From Buttiauxella agrestis ATCC 33320 (GTDB lineage: Bacteria; Pseudomonadota; Gammaproteobacteria; Enterobacterales; Enterobacteriaceae), in assembly GCF_000735355.1 (NCBI RefSeq), contig NZ_JMPI01000052.1:1-50519 (forward strand): a stretch of 50,519 nt of DNA, read 5' to 3'. Below, piece by piece: positions 18,606-31,537 of the stretch. The translations under genes and the position numbers were made by a program. Under the pieces are notes generated by a model. That model searched no databases. It saw only the letters and a program-made list of their open reading frames with translations, and was not told where the DNA came from. Positions within the stretch are counted from its first letter, which is position 1. The number at the start of each line of letters is the position of its first letter.

Positions 18606-21600
18606 TTAACCGAGTTGCTTACGCGCATTACGGAAAATGCGCATCCATGGGCTATCTTCGCCCCACTCTTCCGGGTGCCAGGAGTTACTTACAGTACGGA
18701 ACACACGCTCAGGGTGCGGCATCATAATGGTCACGCGCCCGCTTTCGTTGGTCACCGCAGTAATACCGTTCGGGGAACCGTTCGGGTTCGCCGGGTAGTT
18801 TTGCGTAACTTTGCCGAAGTTGTCGATAAAGCGTAGTGCCACCAGCCCTTTGCTTTCCAGCGCTGCCAGATGCGCCGCATCACGCACTTCAACGTGCCCT
18901 TCGCCGTGAGAAACCGCGATTGGCATGTGGGAGCCGACCATGCCTTGCAGCAGTAAAGACGGGCTGGAGGTGACTTCTACCAGACTGAAGCGCGCTTCAA
19001 AGCGGTCTGAATGGTTACGCACAAAGCGCGGCCACAGGTCGCTTCCAGGAATCAGTTCGCGCAGGTTCGACATCATCTGGCAACCGTTACACACGCCCAA
19101 CGCCAGAGTTTGTGGACGATGGAAGAAGGTTTCGAACTCATCACGCACGCGAGAGTTAAACAGAATGGATTTCGCCCAACCTTCGCCAGCACCCAGTACG
19201 TCGCCGTAAGAGAAGCCGCCACACGCCACCAGCGCCTGGAAATCTTCCAGACCACGACGGCCTGCCAGTAAATCACTCATGTGCACGTCAATGGCATCAA
19301 AGCCCGCACGGTGGAAGGCGGCCGCCATTTCAACGTGGGAGTTAACACCCTGCTCGCGCAATACCGCCACTTTCGGACGCGCGCCTTTGACGATAAACGG
19401 TGCGGCGATATCTTCTTTAATATCGAAGCTCAGTTTAACGTTCAGGCCAGGATCGTTGTCATTGGCTTTCGCTTCATGTTCTTGATCGGCACATTCCGGG
19501 TTATCGCGCAGACGCTGCATCTGCCAGGTGGTTTCTGCCCACCACATGCGAAGCGTGGTGCGGCTTTCGCTAAATACCGTATGACCATCGGCGGTCAGTG
19601 TGAAACGGTCCCCCGCCACGGCTTTACCGAGGAAGTGAACGCATTCCGCAAGACCGTGGTCTGCCAACGTTTTCTCAACGGCGGCACGATCGGCTGCTTT
19701 CACCTGGATTACTGCACCTAACTCTTCATTAAAGAGTGCAGCCAGATGGTCTTTGCCAAGTGCGGCAATATCCGCTTCCACGCCACAGTGGCCGGCAAAT
19801 GCCATCTCCGCCAGCGTGACCAACAGACCCCCATCAGAACGGTCGTGGTAAGCCAGCAGTTTTTGCTCGGCCACTAGCGCCTGAATGGCGTTGAAGAAGC
19901 CTTTGAGTTGTTCGGCACTGCGAACGTCAGCAGGTTTGTCGCCAAGCTGGCGGTAAACCTGAGAAAGCGCAGTAGCGCCCAGCTCGTTGTGGCCCGCGCC
20001 CAAATCAATCAGCAACAGGGCGTTATCTTCGGTTTTCAGCTGTGGCGTTACGGTGCGGCGTACATCTTCAACACGGGCAAATGCGGTGATCACCAGCGAC
20101 AGCGGAGAGGTCATCTCGCGTTGCTCGTTGCCTTCCTGCCAGCGGGTTTTCATCGACATAGAGTCTTTGCCCACTGGAATTGTCAGGCCCAACGTTGGGC
20201 AAAGTTCTTCGCCCACGGCTTTCACCGCTTCGTACAGGCCGGAGTCCTCACCCGGATGACCGGCTGCGGACATCCAGTTTGCTGAGAGTTTAATACGGTT
20301 GAGTGCACCAATTTGCGTAGCCGCAATGTTGGTCAACGCTTCACCGACCGCCAGGCGACCTGATGCCGCGAAGTCCAGCAACGCAACCGGCGCACGTTCG
20401 CCCAGAGACATCGCTTCGCCGTAATAGCTATCCAGACTTGCGGTCGTGACCGCACAGTTAGCCACCGGGATCTGCCACGGGCCAACCATTTGATCACGCG
20501 CGACCATGCCGGTGACTGAGCGGTCGCCGATGGTCACGAGGAACGTTTTTTCCGCAACCGTTGGTAAATGCAGCACACGGTTGACCGCATCAGCAATCGT
20601 GATGTTACGGCAATCCAGCGCGTCACCTTTCGCTTTCAGCGTTTCAACGTTACGTTCCATTTTCGGCGTTTTGCCGAGCAACACATCCAGCGGCATATCA
20701 ATTGGCTGGTTGTCGAAATGGCTATCGTTAAGCGTCAGATGTTTTTCTTCCGTCGCTTCACCAATCACGGCATATGGCGCTCGTTCACGGCGGCACAGTT
20801 CGTCAAACAGCGGCAACTGGTCTGGGGCAACGGCCAGAACATAACGTTCCTGGGATTCGTTACACCACACTTCCAGCGGGCTCATGCCCGGCTCATCGTT
20901 CAGGATATCGCGCAGTTCAAAACGACCACCACGGCCGCCGTCACTCACCAACTCAGGCATGGCGTTGGAAAGGCCACCCGCGCCTACATCGTGAATAAAC
21001 AGGATTGGGTTGGCATCGCCCAGTTCCCAGCAGCGGTCGATGACTTCCTGGCAACGGCGTTCCATTTCTGGGTTATCACGCTGTACGGAAGCAAAATCCA
21101 GATCCGCATCAGACTGGCCTGAAGCCATAGAAGAAGCTGCACCGCCGCCCAGGCCAATGTTCATGGATGGGCCACCGAGGACGATAAGTTTCGCGCCCAC
21201 GGTGATTTCGCCTTTCTGCACATGATCGGCGCGAATGTTGCCGATACCGCCCGCCAGCATGATTGGCTTGTGATAGCCGCGCAGTTCGACGCCGTTGTGG
21301 CTATTAACTTGCTCTTCGTAGGTACGGAAGTATCCCGTCAGCGCCGGACGACCAAATTCGTTGTTAAATGCCGCACCGCCCAGAGGGCCGTCGGTCATGA
21401 TATCCAGCGCGGTCACAATGCGATCGGGCTTGCCGAAATCTTCTTCCCATGGCTGTTCAAAGCCCGGAATACGTAAGTTAGAAACCGAGAAACCCACCAG
21501 GCCCGCTTTCGGTTTTGCGCCACGGCCTGTTGCGCCTTCATCACGGATTTCGCCACCAGAACCGGTCGCCGCACCCGGCCAAGGGGAAATTGCGGTTGGG

Positions 21601-22493
21601 TGGTTGTGAGTTTCAACTTTCATCAGGATATGTGCGTCTTCCTGGTGATAGTCGTAACGTCCCGCTTCGTGGTCGGCAAAGAAGCGCCCTACCTGTGAGC
21701 CTTCCATGACTGCAGCGTTATCTTTATAAGCCGATAACACGTAGTCAGGCGTTTTCTCAAAGGTGTTTTTAATCATTTTGAACAGTGATTTAGGCTGTTC
21801 CACGCCGTCAATAATCCAGTCGGCGTTAAAAATCTTGTGGCGGCAATGTTCGGAGTTCGCCTGCGCGAACATATACAGCTCGATGTCATTCGGGTTGCGT
21901 CCCAGTTTGGTGAACGCATCCTGTAAGTAGTCGATTTCATCTTCTGCCAAAGCCAGTCCTAAACGGATGTTGGCTTCAACCAGCGCTTCGCGGCCTTGCG
22001 TTAGCAGGTCAACGCTTTGTACTGGGGCAGGCGTGTGATGAGAGAACAGTTGCTGTGCATCGTCCAGCGCACCAAACACGCTTTCCATCATGCGGTCGTG
22101 CAGCAACGCAGCAACTTCCTGGCGCTGTGCATCGGTCAATGTGCTGGCAGTGATGTAATACGCAACACCGCGTTCAAGGCGCTTAACTTTGGCGAGATCG
22201 CAGTTACGAGCAATGTCGGTGGCTTTGGAGGACCAGGGTGAGATGGTACCAGGACGTGGCGTAACCAGAATCAGGTTGCCAGTCGGGGCGTGGTCGGCAA
22301 GGGTTGGACCATATTTCAACAACCGTTGCAGGCGGGCATGCTCTTCAGCCGTTAGCGGCGCCTCGAGATCGGCAAAGTGAATATACTCGGCATAAATGTC
22401 GCTGACCGGAAGGTTGGCGTCATTAAAGCGGACCAGTAATTTGTTAATACGAAATGCCGATAAAGCGGGCGAACCACGCAGAATTTCCATCAT
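18606..22493 (-). CDS. purL: Phosphoribosylformylglycinamidine synthase
   Basis: The 1295-residue single-chain enzyme makes FGAM from FGAR, glutamine and ATP, the fourth step of purine synthesis. It has the N-terminal PurS-like part, the two AIRS-type halves (e.g. [20 protein letters not shown] and [20 protein letters not shown]) and a C-terminal class I glutamine amidotransferase with catalytic Cys in [11 protein letters not shown] and His/Glu in MPHPERVFR. The start at 22493 ([11 protein letters not shown]) gives exactly the E. coli length; the open frame upstream to 22622 would run through the PurR operator. Confidence 0.97.
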   Translation of the reverse strand: MMEILRGSPALSAFRINKLLVRFNDANLPVSDIYAEYIHFADLEAPLTAEEHARLQRLLKYGPTLADHAPTGNLILVTPRPGTISPWSSKATDIARNCDLAKVKRLERGVAYYITASTLTDAQRQEVAALLHDRMMESVFGALDDAQQLFSHHTPAPVQSVDLLTQGREALVEANIRLGLALAEDEIDYLQDAFTKLGRNPNDIELYMFAQANSEHCRHKIFNADWIIDGVEQPKSLFKMIKNTFEKTPDYVLSAYKDNAAVMEGSQVGRFFADHEAGRYDYHQEDAHILMKVETHNHPTAISPWPGAATGSGGEIRDEGATGRGAKPKAGLVGFSVSNLRIPGFEQPWEEDFGKPDRIVTALDIMTDGPLGGAAFNNEFGRPALTGYFRTYEEQVNSHNGVELRGYHKPIMLAGGIGNIRADHVQKGEITVGAKLIVLGGPSMNIGLGGGAASSMASGQSDADLDFASVQRDNPEMERRCQEVIDRCWELGDANPILFIHDVGAGGLSNAMPELVSDGGRGGRFELRDILNDEPGMSPLEVWCNESQERYVLAVAPDQLPLFDELCRRERAPYAVIGEATEEKHLTLNDSHFDNQPIDMPLDVLLGKTPKMERNVETLKAKGDALDCRNITIADAVNRVLHLPTVAEKTFLVTIGDRSVTGMVARDQMVGPWQIPVANCAVTTASLDSYYGEAMSLGERAPVALLDFAASGRLAVGEALTNIAATQIGALNRIKLSANWMSAAGHPGEDSGLYEAVKAVGEELCPTLGLTIPVGKDSMSMKTRWQEGNEQREMTSPLSLVITAFARVEDVRRTVTPQLKTEDNALLLIDLGAGHNELGATALSQVYRQLGDKPADVRSAEQLKGFFNAIQALVAEQKLLAYHDRSDGGLLVTLAEMAFAGHCGVEADIAALGKDHLAALFNEELGAVIQVKAADRAAVEKTLADHGLAECVHFLGKAVAGDRFTLTADGHTVFSESRTTLRMWWAETTWQMQRLRDNPECADQEHEAKANDNDPGLNVKLSFDIKEDIAAPFIVKGARPKVAVLREQGVNSHVEMAAAFHRAGFDAIDVHMSDLLAGRRGLEDFQALVACGGFSYGDVLGAGEGWAKSILFNSRVRDEFETFFHRPQTLALGVCNGCQMMSNLRELIPGSDLWPRFVRNHSDRFEARFSLVEVTSSPSLLLQGMVGSHMPIAVSHGEGHVEVRDAAHLAALESKGLVALRFIDNFGKVTQNYPANPNGSPNGITAVTNESGRVTIMMPHPERVFRTVSNSWHPEEWGEDSPWMRIFRNARKQLG

Positions 22494-22582
22494 CAAAGAT
22501 CTCTCGTCTTCGAAACGCCAGGGGGACGCTTCAGTGGGCGCAAGGGGAAAACGGGCGCCATTATAGAGAATCCGCCGCCATG

Positions 22583-22598
22583 ACGAAACCGTTTGCGT
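22583..22598 (-). promoter_or_regulatory. PurR operator of purL
   Basis: On the minus strand ACGCAAACGGTTTCGT is a near-perfect PurR operator, with the central CG and both halves intact. It lies 90 bp upstream of the purL start, over the expected promoter. Confidence 0.92.
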
Positions 22599-22763
22599 AT
22601 AAATAAACGCATTAGTTTTCACTGATGGAAATTTATCCAGAAATGTTGAATATGTTGCACAGTGGCGTTTTGTTAAGCAAAATGCGCCACACCTTTTGGG
22701 AGCACCTCCACTTTTGAAGCCTGTTGTTAGCGAAAACTCTACGCCTCGTTGCAGATTAACTAT

Positions 22764-24726
<1,963 letters not shown>

Positions 24727-24742
24727 CTATATTCGGGCGCGC

Positions 24743-24748
24743 ATTATA
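24743..24748 (-). promoter_or_regulatory. Probable -10 element of tadA
   Basis: Minus-strand TATAAT in the 78-bp gap upstream of tadA matches the sigma70 -10 consensus exactly. No good -35 element is seen at 17 bp, so strength is uncertain. Confidence 0.45.
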
Positions 24749-24786
24749 CACACTCGACGCACCTATAACTTGAAGTATGAAGGATA

Positions 24787-25425
24787 TTATTCCAACTGCT
24801 GCAACTGCCCAAGCGGTGTGACGCGCCAGCGGTGCTGGCAAAAATAGAGCAGCGGGTTATCCTGGTTGCTGTCGCTGTAACCACTATAAAGCTGTAGCGG
24901 CGTGCCAATTTTTTGTTCCAGTTGCGCCACTTTCTCATGCCCAAGGCAGCGTAATGTGAGCACCCACCCTCCATGCGAGCGTTCAATCTGGCTGGCAATT
25001 AGCTTAACTTTCGGTAGCCACGGCGTGTCGAAATAAACTTGCTGAACAAGCGGTTGCGGTGAACCCGTGATTAACCAGACATCAGCATCTGAACTGGTCA
25101 GGTAATCCGTCAGACGCTGCTGGACTATCGGGAAGGCAGTGACACGCCCACGGAACCAGGCAACGAAGTTCGTTTCCAGCTGTTTGAGGCGTGTTTCGCT
25201 ATGACCAAAGGTTGCTCCCCACAATAACAGGCTCATCGGCCAACGAGCGGCGCGTCCTTTAATCAGCAGTGCCCCCCCTATCACCGGCAAAAGCGGAATG
25301 ACAAGTAACAGATTGAGGGGCAGATGGCGCAACAGATAGCGCAAGAAGCTGCCGAACATATCCTGCTGATGCAGCGTGCCATCTAAATCGAAAAATACTA
25401 CCCGACGCTCACTCTGAGTTGCCAA
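24787..25425 (-). CDS. pgpC: Phosphatidylglycerophosphatase C
   Basis: The 212-residue HAD-family phosphatase dephosphorylates phosphatidylglycerophosphate to phosphatidylglycerol at the inner membrane, one of three such enzymes in enterics. The HAD motif FFDLDGTL (Asp13, Asp15), a hydrophobic segment at about 36-55 and the later LITGSPQPLV and GYSDSNQDNP motifs are all present. It starts with TTG at 25425, supported by AGGAG 7-8 bp upstream and by the E. coli N-terminus. A small membrane-protein frame lies 22 bp upstream on the same strand. Confidence 0.93.
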   Translation of the reverse strand: MATQSERRVVFFDLDGTLHQQDMFGSFLRYLLRHLPLNLLLVIPLLPVIGGALLIKGRAARWPMSLLLWGATFGHSETRLKQLETNFVAWFRGRVTAFPIVQQRLTDYLTSSDADVWLITGSPQPLVQQVYFDTPWLPKVKLIASQIERSHGGWVLTLRCLGHEKVAQLEQKIGTPLQLYSGYSDSNQDNPLLYFCQHRWRVTPLGQLQQLE

Positions 25426-25447
25426 ACGTTACTCCTCTGGATCGTTA

Positions 25448-25609
25448 TCACGTAAATATCAAACTAGCGATTACCGCTATCAGAAAGCCTAACAGATAGA
25501 CCATCACTTTTCCGGTAACGGACAGCAAAGATTGCGAGTATTGGCTTTCGCGAACCTGTGAGCCGGACTTTTCCGCCACCTTTGAATAATTAATTCCTTC
25601 AAGTTTCAT
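25448..25609 (-). CDS. Possible small membrane protein, 53 residues
   Basis: ATG at 25609 opens a 53-codon frame ending in TGA at 25448. The first 33 residues are polar (MKLEGINYSKVAEKSGS at the start) and residues of about 34-52 form a clean membrane helix (VMVYLLGFLIAVIASLIF). This polar-head plus single-span layout is typical of small regulatory membrane proteins and is rare in random sequence. It lies 22 bp upstream of pgpC on the same strand and could be co-transcribed. Against it, no ribosome-binding site is visible before the ATG and I recognise no family. A non-coding origin in the divergent pgpC/yfhH promoter region remains possible. Confidence 0.45.
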   Translation of the reverse strand: MKLEGINYSKVAEKSGSQVRESQYSQSLLSVTGKVMVYLLGFLIAVIASLIFT

Positions 25610-25697
25610 AATAATGGAATATACAATTAATTCAGGCGAGTGAATTTACGTTATTATTGGGCCGCTCAGGTATTTTACCCGGCACACTGGAGAGGAA

Positions 25698-26546
25698 ATG
25701 AACTGTTTACTGCGAATCCGAAGCCGCTACTCAACACTGGCACAGAGTGACCGTAAACTGGCCGACTTTCTGCTGGAAAAACCCGATCATGCCCGTCATT
25801 TAAGCTCGCAACAGCTTGCGGCTGAAGCCGGTGTAAGCCAATCAAGTGTGGTTAAGTTCTCACAAAAACTGGGCTTTAAGGGCTTCCCTGCCCTCAAACT
25901 CGCCATCAGCGAAGCGTTGGCAAGCGGCCAGGATCCACAATCTGTACCGGTTCATAATTTGATTCTTGGTGATGATCCGCTGCGTCTGGTCGGTGAAAAG
26001 CTGATTAAAGACAATATGGCGGCGATGCATGCCACGCTTGATATCAATAGCGAAGAAAAGCTGCTTGCCAGTGTGAATATGTTGCGTAATGCGCGGCGTG
26101 TCTTGTTGGTAGGGATAGGCGCATCCGGTCTGGTCGCCAAGAATTTTGCCTGGAAGCTGATGAAAATTGGCATTAATGCGGTCGCAGAACAAGATATGCA
26201 CGCGCTGCTGGCGACCGCCCAAGCTTCAAGCACCGACGATGTATTACTGGCTATTTCCTATTCTGGTGAACGGCGTGAGATAAATCTCGCCGCGGATGAA
26301 ACTCTGCGAGCAGGTGCAAAAATCCTCGCCATTACCGGCTTCACGCCAAATGCGTTGCAGCAACGAGCGTCTCTTTGCTTGTATACCATCGCTGAAGAAC
26401 AGGCGACGCGTAGCGCGGCAATCTCCTCCACCAGCGCACAGATGATGCTAACCGATTTGCTGTTTATGGCGCTGGTTCAACGGGATCTGGAACACGCACC
26501 AGAACGCATTCGTCATAGTGAAGCGCTGGTAAAAAAACTGGTTTGA
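25698..26546 (+). CDS. yfhH: RpiR/MurR-family transcriptional regulator YfhH
   Basis: The 282-residue protein has an N-terminal RpiR-type helix-turn-helix (about 1-77, LAAEAGVSQSSVVKFSQKLG) and a C-terminal SIS phosphosugar-binding domain (about 125-255, LLVGIGASGLVAKNF, AISYSGERREI). It matches E. coli YfhH along its length. By family it should control genes for a phosphorylated sugar or amino sugar, but no target is known and no such gene is adjacent. The start is preceded by GAGAGGAA. Confidence 0.9.
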   Translation: MNCLLRIRSRYSTLAQSDRKLADFLLEKPDHARHLSSQQLAAEAGVSQSSVVKFSQKLGFKGFPALKLAISEALASGQDPQSVPVHNLILGDDPLRLVGEKLIKDNMAAMHATLDINSEEKLLASVNMLRNARRVLLVGIGASGLVAKNFAWKLMKIGINAVAEQDMHALLATAQASSTDDVLLAISYSGERREINLAADETLRAGAKILAITGFTPNALQQRASLCLYTIAEEQATRSAAISSTSAQMMLTDLLFMALVQRDLEHAPERIRHSEALVKKLV

Positions 26547-26601
26547 TCGAGGATTGGGCGTATAATGCCCGCCCTGTTTCTGTTGTTATCGAGATTTTCC
26601 C

Positions 26602-26862
26602 ATGGCGCTACTTATCACTAAAAAATGTATCAACTGCGATATGTGCGAACCGGAGTGCCCGAACGAGGCCATTTCCATGGGGGATAGCATTTATGAGATC
26701 AACACCGATCGCTGCACTGAGTGTGTTGGTCATTACGAAACACCGACTTGCCAGAAAGTGTGCCCGATCCCGAATACCATCATCAGCGATCCCGCGCATA
26801 TCGAGAATGAAGAGCAGCTTTGGGACAAGTTTGTTCAGTTGCATCACGCCGACAAACTCTAG
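26602..26862 (+). CDS. yfhL: 2[4Fe-4S] ferredoxin YfhL
   Basis: The 86-residue protein has cysteines at 9, 12, 15 and 19 ([12 protein letters not shown]) and at 38, 41, 50 and 54, the spacing of Alvin-type ferredoxins with an insertion between the second and third Cys of cluster II. It carries two [4Fe-4S] clusters of low potential in the cytosol; in E. coli it supports tRNA hydroxylation (TrhP). A TATAAT at 26561-26566 in the 55-bp gap could be its own promoter. It overlaps acpS by 4 bp at the 3' end. Confidence 0.95.
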   Translation: MALLITKKCINCDMCEPECPNEAISMGDSIYEINTDRCTECVGHYETPTCQKVCPIPNTIISDPAHIENEEQLWDKFVQLHHADKL

Positions 26863-27239
26863 TTTTCTATGATCACCGTCGCACAGGCGTAATGTCGTTC
26901 GTCGGCAAGGGTAACGTGCACTGAGCGCACACCCATTCTTTCTGCCAGGCGTTCTGCCTCTTCCCAAAACCGTAGTTGCGGCTTGCCTAACGGGTCGTTA
27001 AACACTTCAAATTGATTAAACGCCAGGCCGTTGCGAATACCGGTGCCAAACGCTTTTGCCGCCGCTTCTTTCACTGCAAAACGTTTTGCCAAAAAGCGCA
27101 CCGGTTGTTGGTGCGCCTGGTATTGCAGCCATTCGTTGGCACTGAGCACACGCTTCGCCAGACGGTCGCCCGAGCGTGAAATAACGCCTTCAATGCGCGC
27201 TATCTCAACAATGTCTGTGCCGAGGCCAAGAATCGCCAT
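26859..27239 (-). CDS. acpS: Holo-[acyl-carrier-protein] synthase
   Basis: The 126-residue enzyme transfers 4'-phosphopantetheine from CoA to a serine of apo-ACP, an essential step for fatty acid synthesis. The family motifs [13 protein letters not shown] (Mg site, N-terminus) and [15 protein letters not shown] are intact. Its ATG overlaps the stop of pdxJ by one base (TAATG), so it is translationally coupled to pdxJ. Confidence 0.96.
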   Translation of the reverse strand: MAILGLGTDIVEIARIEGVISRSGDRLAKRVLSANEWLQYQAHQQPVRFLAKRFAVKEAAAKAFGTGIRNGLAFNQFEVFNDPLGKPQLRFWEEAERLAERMGVRSVHVTLADERHYACATVIIEN

Positions 27240-27970
27240 TAGCTACGCGCTTCCTGCATCAGGCGTTTCATTTCTGCCACCGCTTCTTTCAAACCACTCA
27301 TTACTGCACGGCCAATAATCGCATGGCCGATATTCAGCTCGTGCATTTCTGGCAGGCGAGCAATAGCTTTTACATTGTGGTAAGTCAGACCGTGTCCGGC
27401 ATTCACTTTCAGCCCTTTTCCAGCTGCATAAGTTGCTGCTTCTGCAATACGAGCCAGTTCTTTGGCCTGGGTCACTTCGTCTTGCGCATCCGCATAGCAG
27501 CCGGTATGAATTTCGATATAGGGCGCGCCAACGGCCACAGCAGCATCAATTTGCGCGTGGTCAGCATCAATAAACAGAGAAACCAGAATTCCAGCATCCG
27601 CGAGGCGTTTGCAGGCGTCGCGCATTTTATCCAGTTGACCGGCGACATCCAGCCCGCCTTCGGTGGTGACTTCCTGGCGTTTTTCCGGCACCAGGCAGCA
27701 GAAATGAGGTTTAGTTTCGCAGGCAATACCAATCATCTCCTCGGTAACTGCCATTTCGAGGTTCATACGCGTGTCGAGGGTCTGTCGCAGAATGCGGACA
27801 TCGCGATCGGTGATATGACGGCGATCTTCACGCAGGTGAACAGTAATACCGTCTGCGCCTGCTTGCTCGCAAATGAATGCGGCCTGGACAGGATCAGGAT
27901 ATGCCGTGCCACGCGCGTTACGCAAAGTTGCGATGTGATCGATGTTGACGCCTAACAGTAATTCAGACAT
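27239..27970 (-). CDS. pdxJ: Pyridoxine 5'-phosphate synthase
   Basis: The 243-residue TIM-barrel enzyme joins 1-deoxyxylulose 5-phosphate and 3-amino-2-oxopropyl phosphate to make pyridoxine 5'-phosphate, the last ring-forming step of the DXP-dependent B6 route. The N-terminal [14 protein letters not shown] and HLREDRRHI motifs and C-terminal [11 protein letters not shown] are typical. It is coupled to acpS. A 76-bp gap separates it from recO, longer than expected for a tight operon, with no terminator seen in it. Confidence 0.96.
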   Translation of the reverse strand: MSELLLGVNIDHIATLRNARGTAYPDPVQAAFICEQAGADGITVHLREDRRHITDRDVRILRQTLDTRMNLEMAVTEEMIGIACETKPHFCCLVPEKRQEVTTEGGLDVAGQLDKMRDACKRLADAGILVSLFIDADHAQIDAAVAVGAPYIEIHTGCYADAQDEVTQAKELARIAEAATYAAGKGLKVNAGHGLTYHNVKAIARLPEMHELNIGHAIIGRAVMSGLKEAVAEMKRLMQEARS

Positions 27971-28046
27971 GCCTTTCCTCGGGGTCAGAACGGTTTGAGT
28001 TCCGGCAGTTTACACCTGAGAAGGAAAGCATGGCTACGCCCAGGCA

Positions 28047-28784
28047 TTATTGCGGGTCTTGAGGTGATTTGAGTGGTGGTTTTTTGGGCACAAACTGGCG
28101 GAACAATTCGCGGCTTTTGAGGGGTTTTCCTCCCAGATAGGGTTTTAACGCTATGCGAGTAAAACGTTTGGCAGCGCGCAAACTGGCTAAATCTGGAAAC
28201 TCGCGGTTAGCAAGCGCCTTTAATTCGTGGCCAGTGAAGGTGCGGTTATCCACCACAAGGCTTGCGATAAAGCCTTTCTCTTCACGATAGCGATAAGTCA
28301 TGGTATCGCTGACTTCTTCGCCGCTACCGGCACAATGCAGGAAATCTACGCCGTAACCCAGATGTCCGAGCAGCGCCAACTCAAAACGACGCAATGCCGG
28401 TTCAGGAGAACCGCTGGTTCCGGCTAAAGCCTGAATACAATGGAGGTAATCGAAGAATAATTCAGAGAAACGGGTTTCATCTTCAAGCACGCGTGAAACC
28501 AGTTCATTCACGTACAGGCCGCTGTAAAGCGTAATACCGCTCAGAGGAAGTGCCAGCGAGACAGCTTCGGCGCTACGCAGTGTTTTAACTTCACCACGTC
28601 CACCCCAGCGAACCAGCAAGGGAGTAAAGGGTTGGAGTGTCCCTTTGAGGTTTGAACGGCGAGAACGAGCGCCTTTCGCAATTAAACGAACACGCCCTGA
28701 CTCTTCTGAAAAGAGGTCAAGCAGAAGGCTGGTTTCGCTCCAGGGGCGACTATGCAGGACAAAAGCCCGTTGCCAGCCTTCCAT
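28047..28784 (-). CDS. recO: DNA repair protein RecO
   Basis: The 245-residue protein anneals single strands and, with RecR (and RecF), loads RecA on SSB-coated gaps. It has the N-terminal OB-fold (about 1-80, [20 protein letters not shown]) and a helical C-terminal domain ending in a proline-rich tail. It starts 4 bp after era and belongs to the rnc-era-recO operon. Confidence 0.94.
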   Translation of the reverse strand: MEGWQRAFVLHSRPWSETSLLLDLFSEESGRVRLIAKGARSRRSNLKGTLQPFTPLLVRWGGRGEVKTLRSAEAVSLALPLSGITLYSGLYVNELVSRVLEDETRFSELFFDYLHCIQALAGTSGSPEPALRRFELALLGHLGYGVDFLHCAGSGEEVSDTMTYRYREEKGFIASLVVDNRTFTGHELKALANREFPDLASLRAAKRFTRIALKPYLGGKPLKSRELFRQFVPKKPPLKSPQDPQ

Positions 28785-28788
28785 ATTA

Positions 28789-29696
28789 TTACTTCAGATC
28801 GTCGGTATAACCCAGACTACGCAGTGCGCGTTCGTCATCTGCCCAACCGGATTTCACTTTCACCCACAGCTCAAGGTGAATTTTGGCTTCAAACATCTCT
28901 TCCATGTCTTTACGCGCTTCGATACCGATGGTTTTGATTTTGGCGCCTTTGTTGCCAATAACCATTTTCTTCTGGCCTTCACGTTCAACCAGAATCAAAC
29001 CATTAATGTCGTACCCGCCGCGGGCATTCGAGACAAACTGTTCAATTTCAACGGTAACGGAATATGGCAATTCCGCGCCAAGGAAACGCATCAGTTTTTC
29101 ACGGATGATTTCAGAGGCCATGAAACGCTGTGAACGGTCTGTAACGTACTCTTCCGGGAAGTGATGAGTCGCTTCTGGCAGACGTTTGCGAACGATGCTC
29201 GCAATCGTATCTACGTTCATGCCGTTTTCCGCAGAAATAGGCACGATGTCGAGGAAGTTCATCTGGCTACCGAGGAATTGCAGATGCGGCAACAGAATGC
29301 CTTTATCCTGCACGTTATCGACTTTGTTCACTGCCAGAATCACCGGCGCTCGCGCGTCACGCAGTTTGTTAAGCACCATTTCATCGTCTGCGGTCCACTT
29401 GGTCCCTTCAACGACGAAAATAACCAGCTCAACATCACCGATGGAGCTGCTCGCAGCTTTGTTCATCAGGCGGTTGATAGCGCGCTTTTCTTCCATATGC
29501 AGCCCTGGGGTATCGACGTAAATCGCCTGATACGGGCCTTCGGTATGGATACCCATAATGCGGTGACGAGTGGTCTGCGCTTTACGGGAAGTGATAGAAA
29601 TTTTTTGCCCAAGCAACTGGTTTAGCAGCGTGGATTTGCCGACATTAGGGCGACCAACGATGGCCACGAATCCGCAAAAGGTTTGTTCTTCGCTCA

Positions 29697-29697
<1 letters not shown>
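28789..29697 (-). CDS. era: Ribosome-assembly GTPase Era
   Basis: The 302-residue GTPase helps mature the 30S subunit and binds the 3' end of 16S rRNA. The G domain has GRPNVGKS (P-loop), DTPG and NKVD; the C-terminal KH domain has the signature [13 protein letters not shown]. Its ATG overlaps the rnc stop by one base, so it is coupled to rnc. Confidence 0.97.
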
Positions 29698-30407
<710 letters not shown>

Positions 30408-30459
30408 TCAGCACACGGAACAGACCTGAAAAAGAGAACCAACGCTGTTTCGTTTGCCG

Positions 30460-30480
30460 TGGCTCCTCAGAGAGGAGCCA
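30460..30480 (-). promoter_or_regulatory. rnc leader hairpin, proximal
   Basis: TGGCTCCTC-AGA-GAGGAGCCA (plus strand) gives a perfect 9-bp stem 83 bp upstream of rnc, in its transcribed leader. It fits the rncO element through which RNase III controls its own mRNA. Confidence 0.65.
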
Positions 30481-30505
30481 ACCTTAATACGGGGGGATAT
30501 TCTAT

Positions 30506-30532
30506 AGATAACGACGTGGAAAGTCGTTATCT
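30506..30532 (-). promoter_or_regulatory. rnc leader hairpin, distal
   Basis: AGATAACGAC and GTCGTTATCT form a perfect 10-bp stem around a 7-nt loop, 17 bp after the lepB stop. It may be part of rncO or a processing site between lepB and rnc; there is no T-run, so it is not an intrinsic terminator. Confidence 0.65.
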
Positions 30533-30548
30533 GAATGGATTTAATTGA

Positions 30549-31523
30549 TCAATGAATTCCGCCAATACGACTTAAACGAACACCCGTTGGCCATTCACCT
30601 TCTTGTTTCTCGAAACTCATCCAGATTGCGGTAGCTTTACCGACCAGATTTGCCTCAGGAACAAAGCCCCAATAACGGCTATCAGCGCTGTTATCGCGGT
30701 TATCACCCATCATGAAATAATGGCCCGGTGGAACAATCCAGGTCGCCAGTTGTTGGCCCGGTTGCTGGTAGTACATACCCAGCTGATCCTGCGCAATTGG
30801 CACGGTCAGAATATTGTGAGTCACATCGCCCAAAGTTTCTTTGCGCTCGGAAAGACGGATACCATTTTCTTTGGTTTGGTTCTGTGGCAACTGGAAGAAA
30901 CCAGAGTTTGCTTCACTGCCGTTACGACGTGCAAATGTCTGCACAAAATCGCTGGGTTCTACATTGCTGTAAGTGATTGGCAATGCGTTGTCACAGGCCT
31001 GGCCTGAACTGCAATTTGGCTGAACAGTGACTTCTTTTGCCACAGGATCGTAACTCACACGATCGCCCGGTAAACCGACTGCACGCTTGATGTAATCAAG
31101 ACGCGGATCTTGTGGATATTTGAACACCACAATATCGCCGCGTTTTGGATGGCCGGTTTCAATGAGCGTATTCTGGTAAATAGGATCTTTTATGCCGTAG
31201 GCAAATTTCTCTACCAGAATAAAATCGCCGATTAAAAGCGTTGGCATCATGGAGCCGGAAGGTATCTGAAAGGGTTCATAAATAAATGAACGCACAATCA
31301 GAACTATCGCGAGCACCGGGAATACGGATGCCCCCGTTTCTAACCAACCTGGTTTCGGTCCGACTTTTTTGAGCGTTTTGCTATCAAGCACATCACCCGT
31401 GGCAGCTTGAGCTGCCGCCTGTTTTTCCCGACGTTTTGGCGCAAAAATAAATTTATCAATGCACCATAAAATACCCGTCACCAGCGTCGCTATCACGAGG
31501 ATTAGCGCAAACATATTCGCCAT
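30549..31523 (-). CDS. lepB: Signal peptidase I
   Basis: The 324-residue inner-membrane protease removes signal peptides from exported proteins. Two N-terminal membrane helices (about 4-22 and 64-80) precede the catalytic domain, with nucleophile Ser91 in IPSGSMMP and general base Lys146 in LDYIKRAVG. It lies 14 bp after lepA and shares its operon. Confidence 0.97.
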   Translation of the reverse strand: MANMFALILVIATLVTGILWCIDKFIFAPKRREKQAAAQAATGDVLDSKTLKKVGPKPGWLETGASVFPVLAIVLIVRSFIYEPFQIPSGSMMPTLLIGDFILVEKFAYGIKDPIYQNTLIETGHPKRGDIVVFKYPQDPRLDYIKRAVGLPGDRVSYDPVAKEVTVQPNCSSGQACDNALPITYSNVEPSDFVQTFARRNGSEANSGFFQLPQNQTKENGIRLSERKETLGDVTHNILTVPIAQDQLGMYYQQPGQQLATWIVPPGHYFMMGDNRDNSADSRYWGFVPEANLVGKATAIWMSFEKQEGEWPTGVRLSRIGGIH

Positions 31524-31537
31524 GCCAACTCCTTAAT

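Noticed and set aside
27971-28046. 76-bp gap between recO and pdxJ as a possible regulatory insertion
   Set aside because: No palindrome, terminator or repeat could be seen in it.
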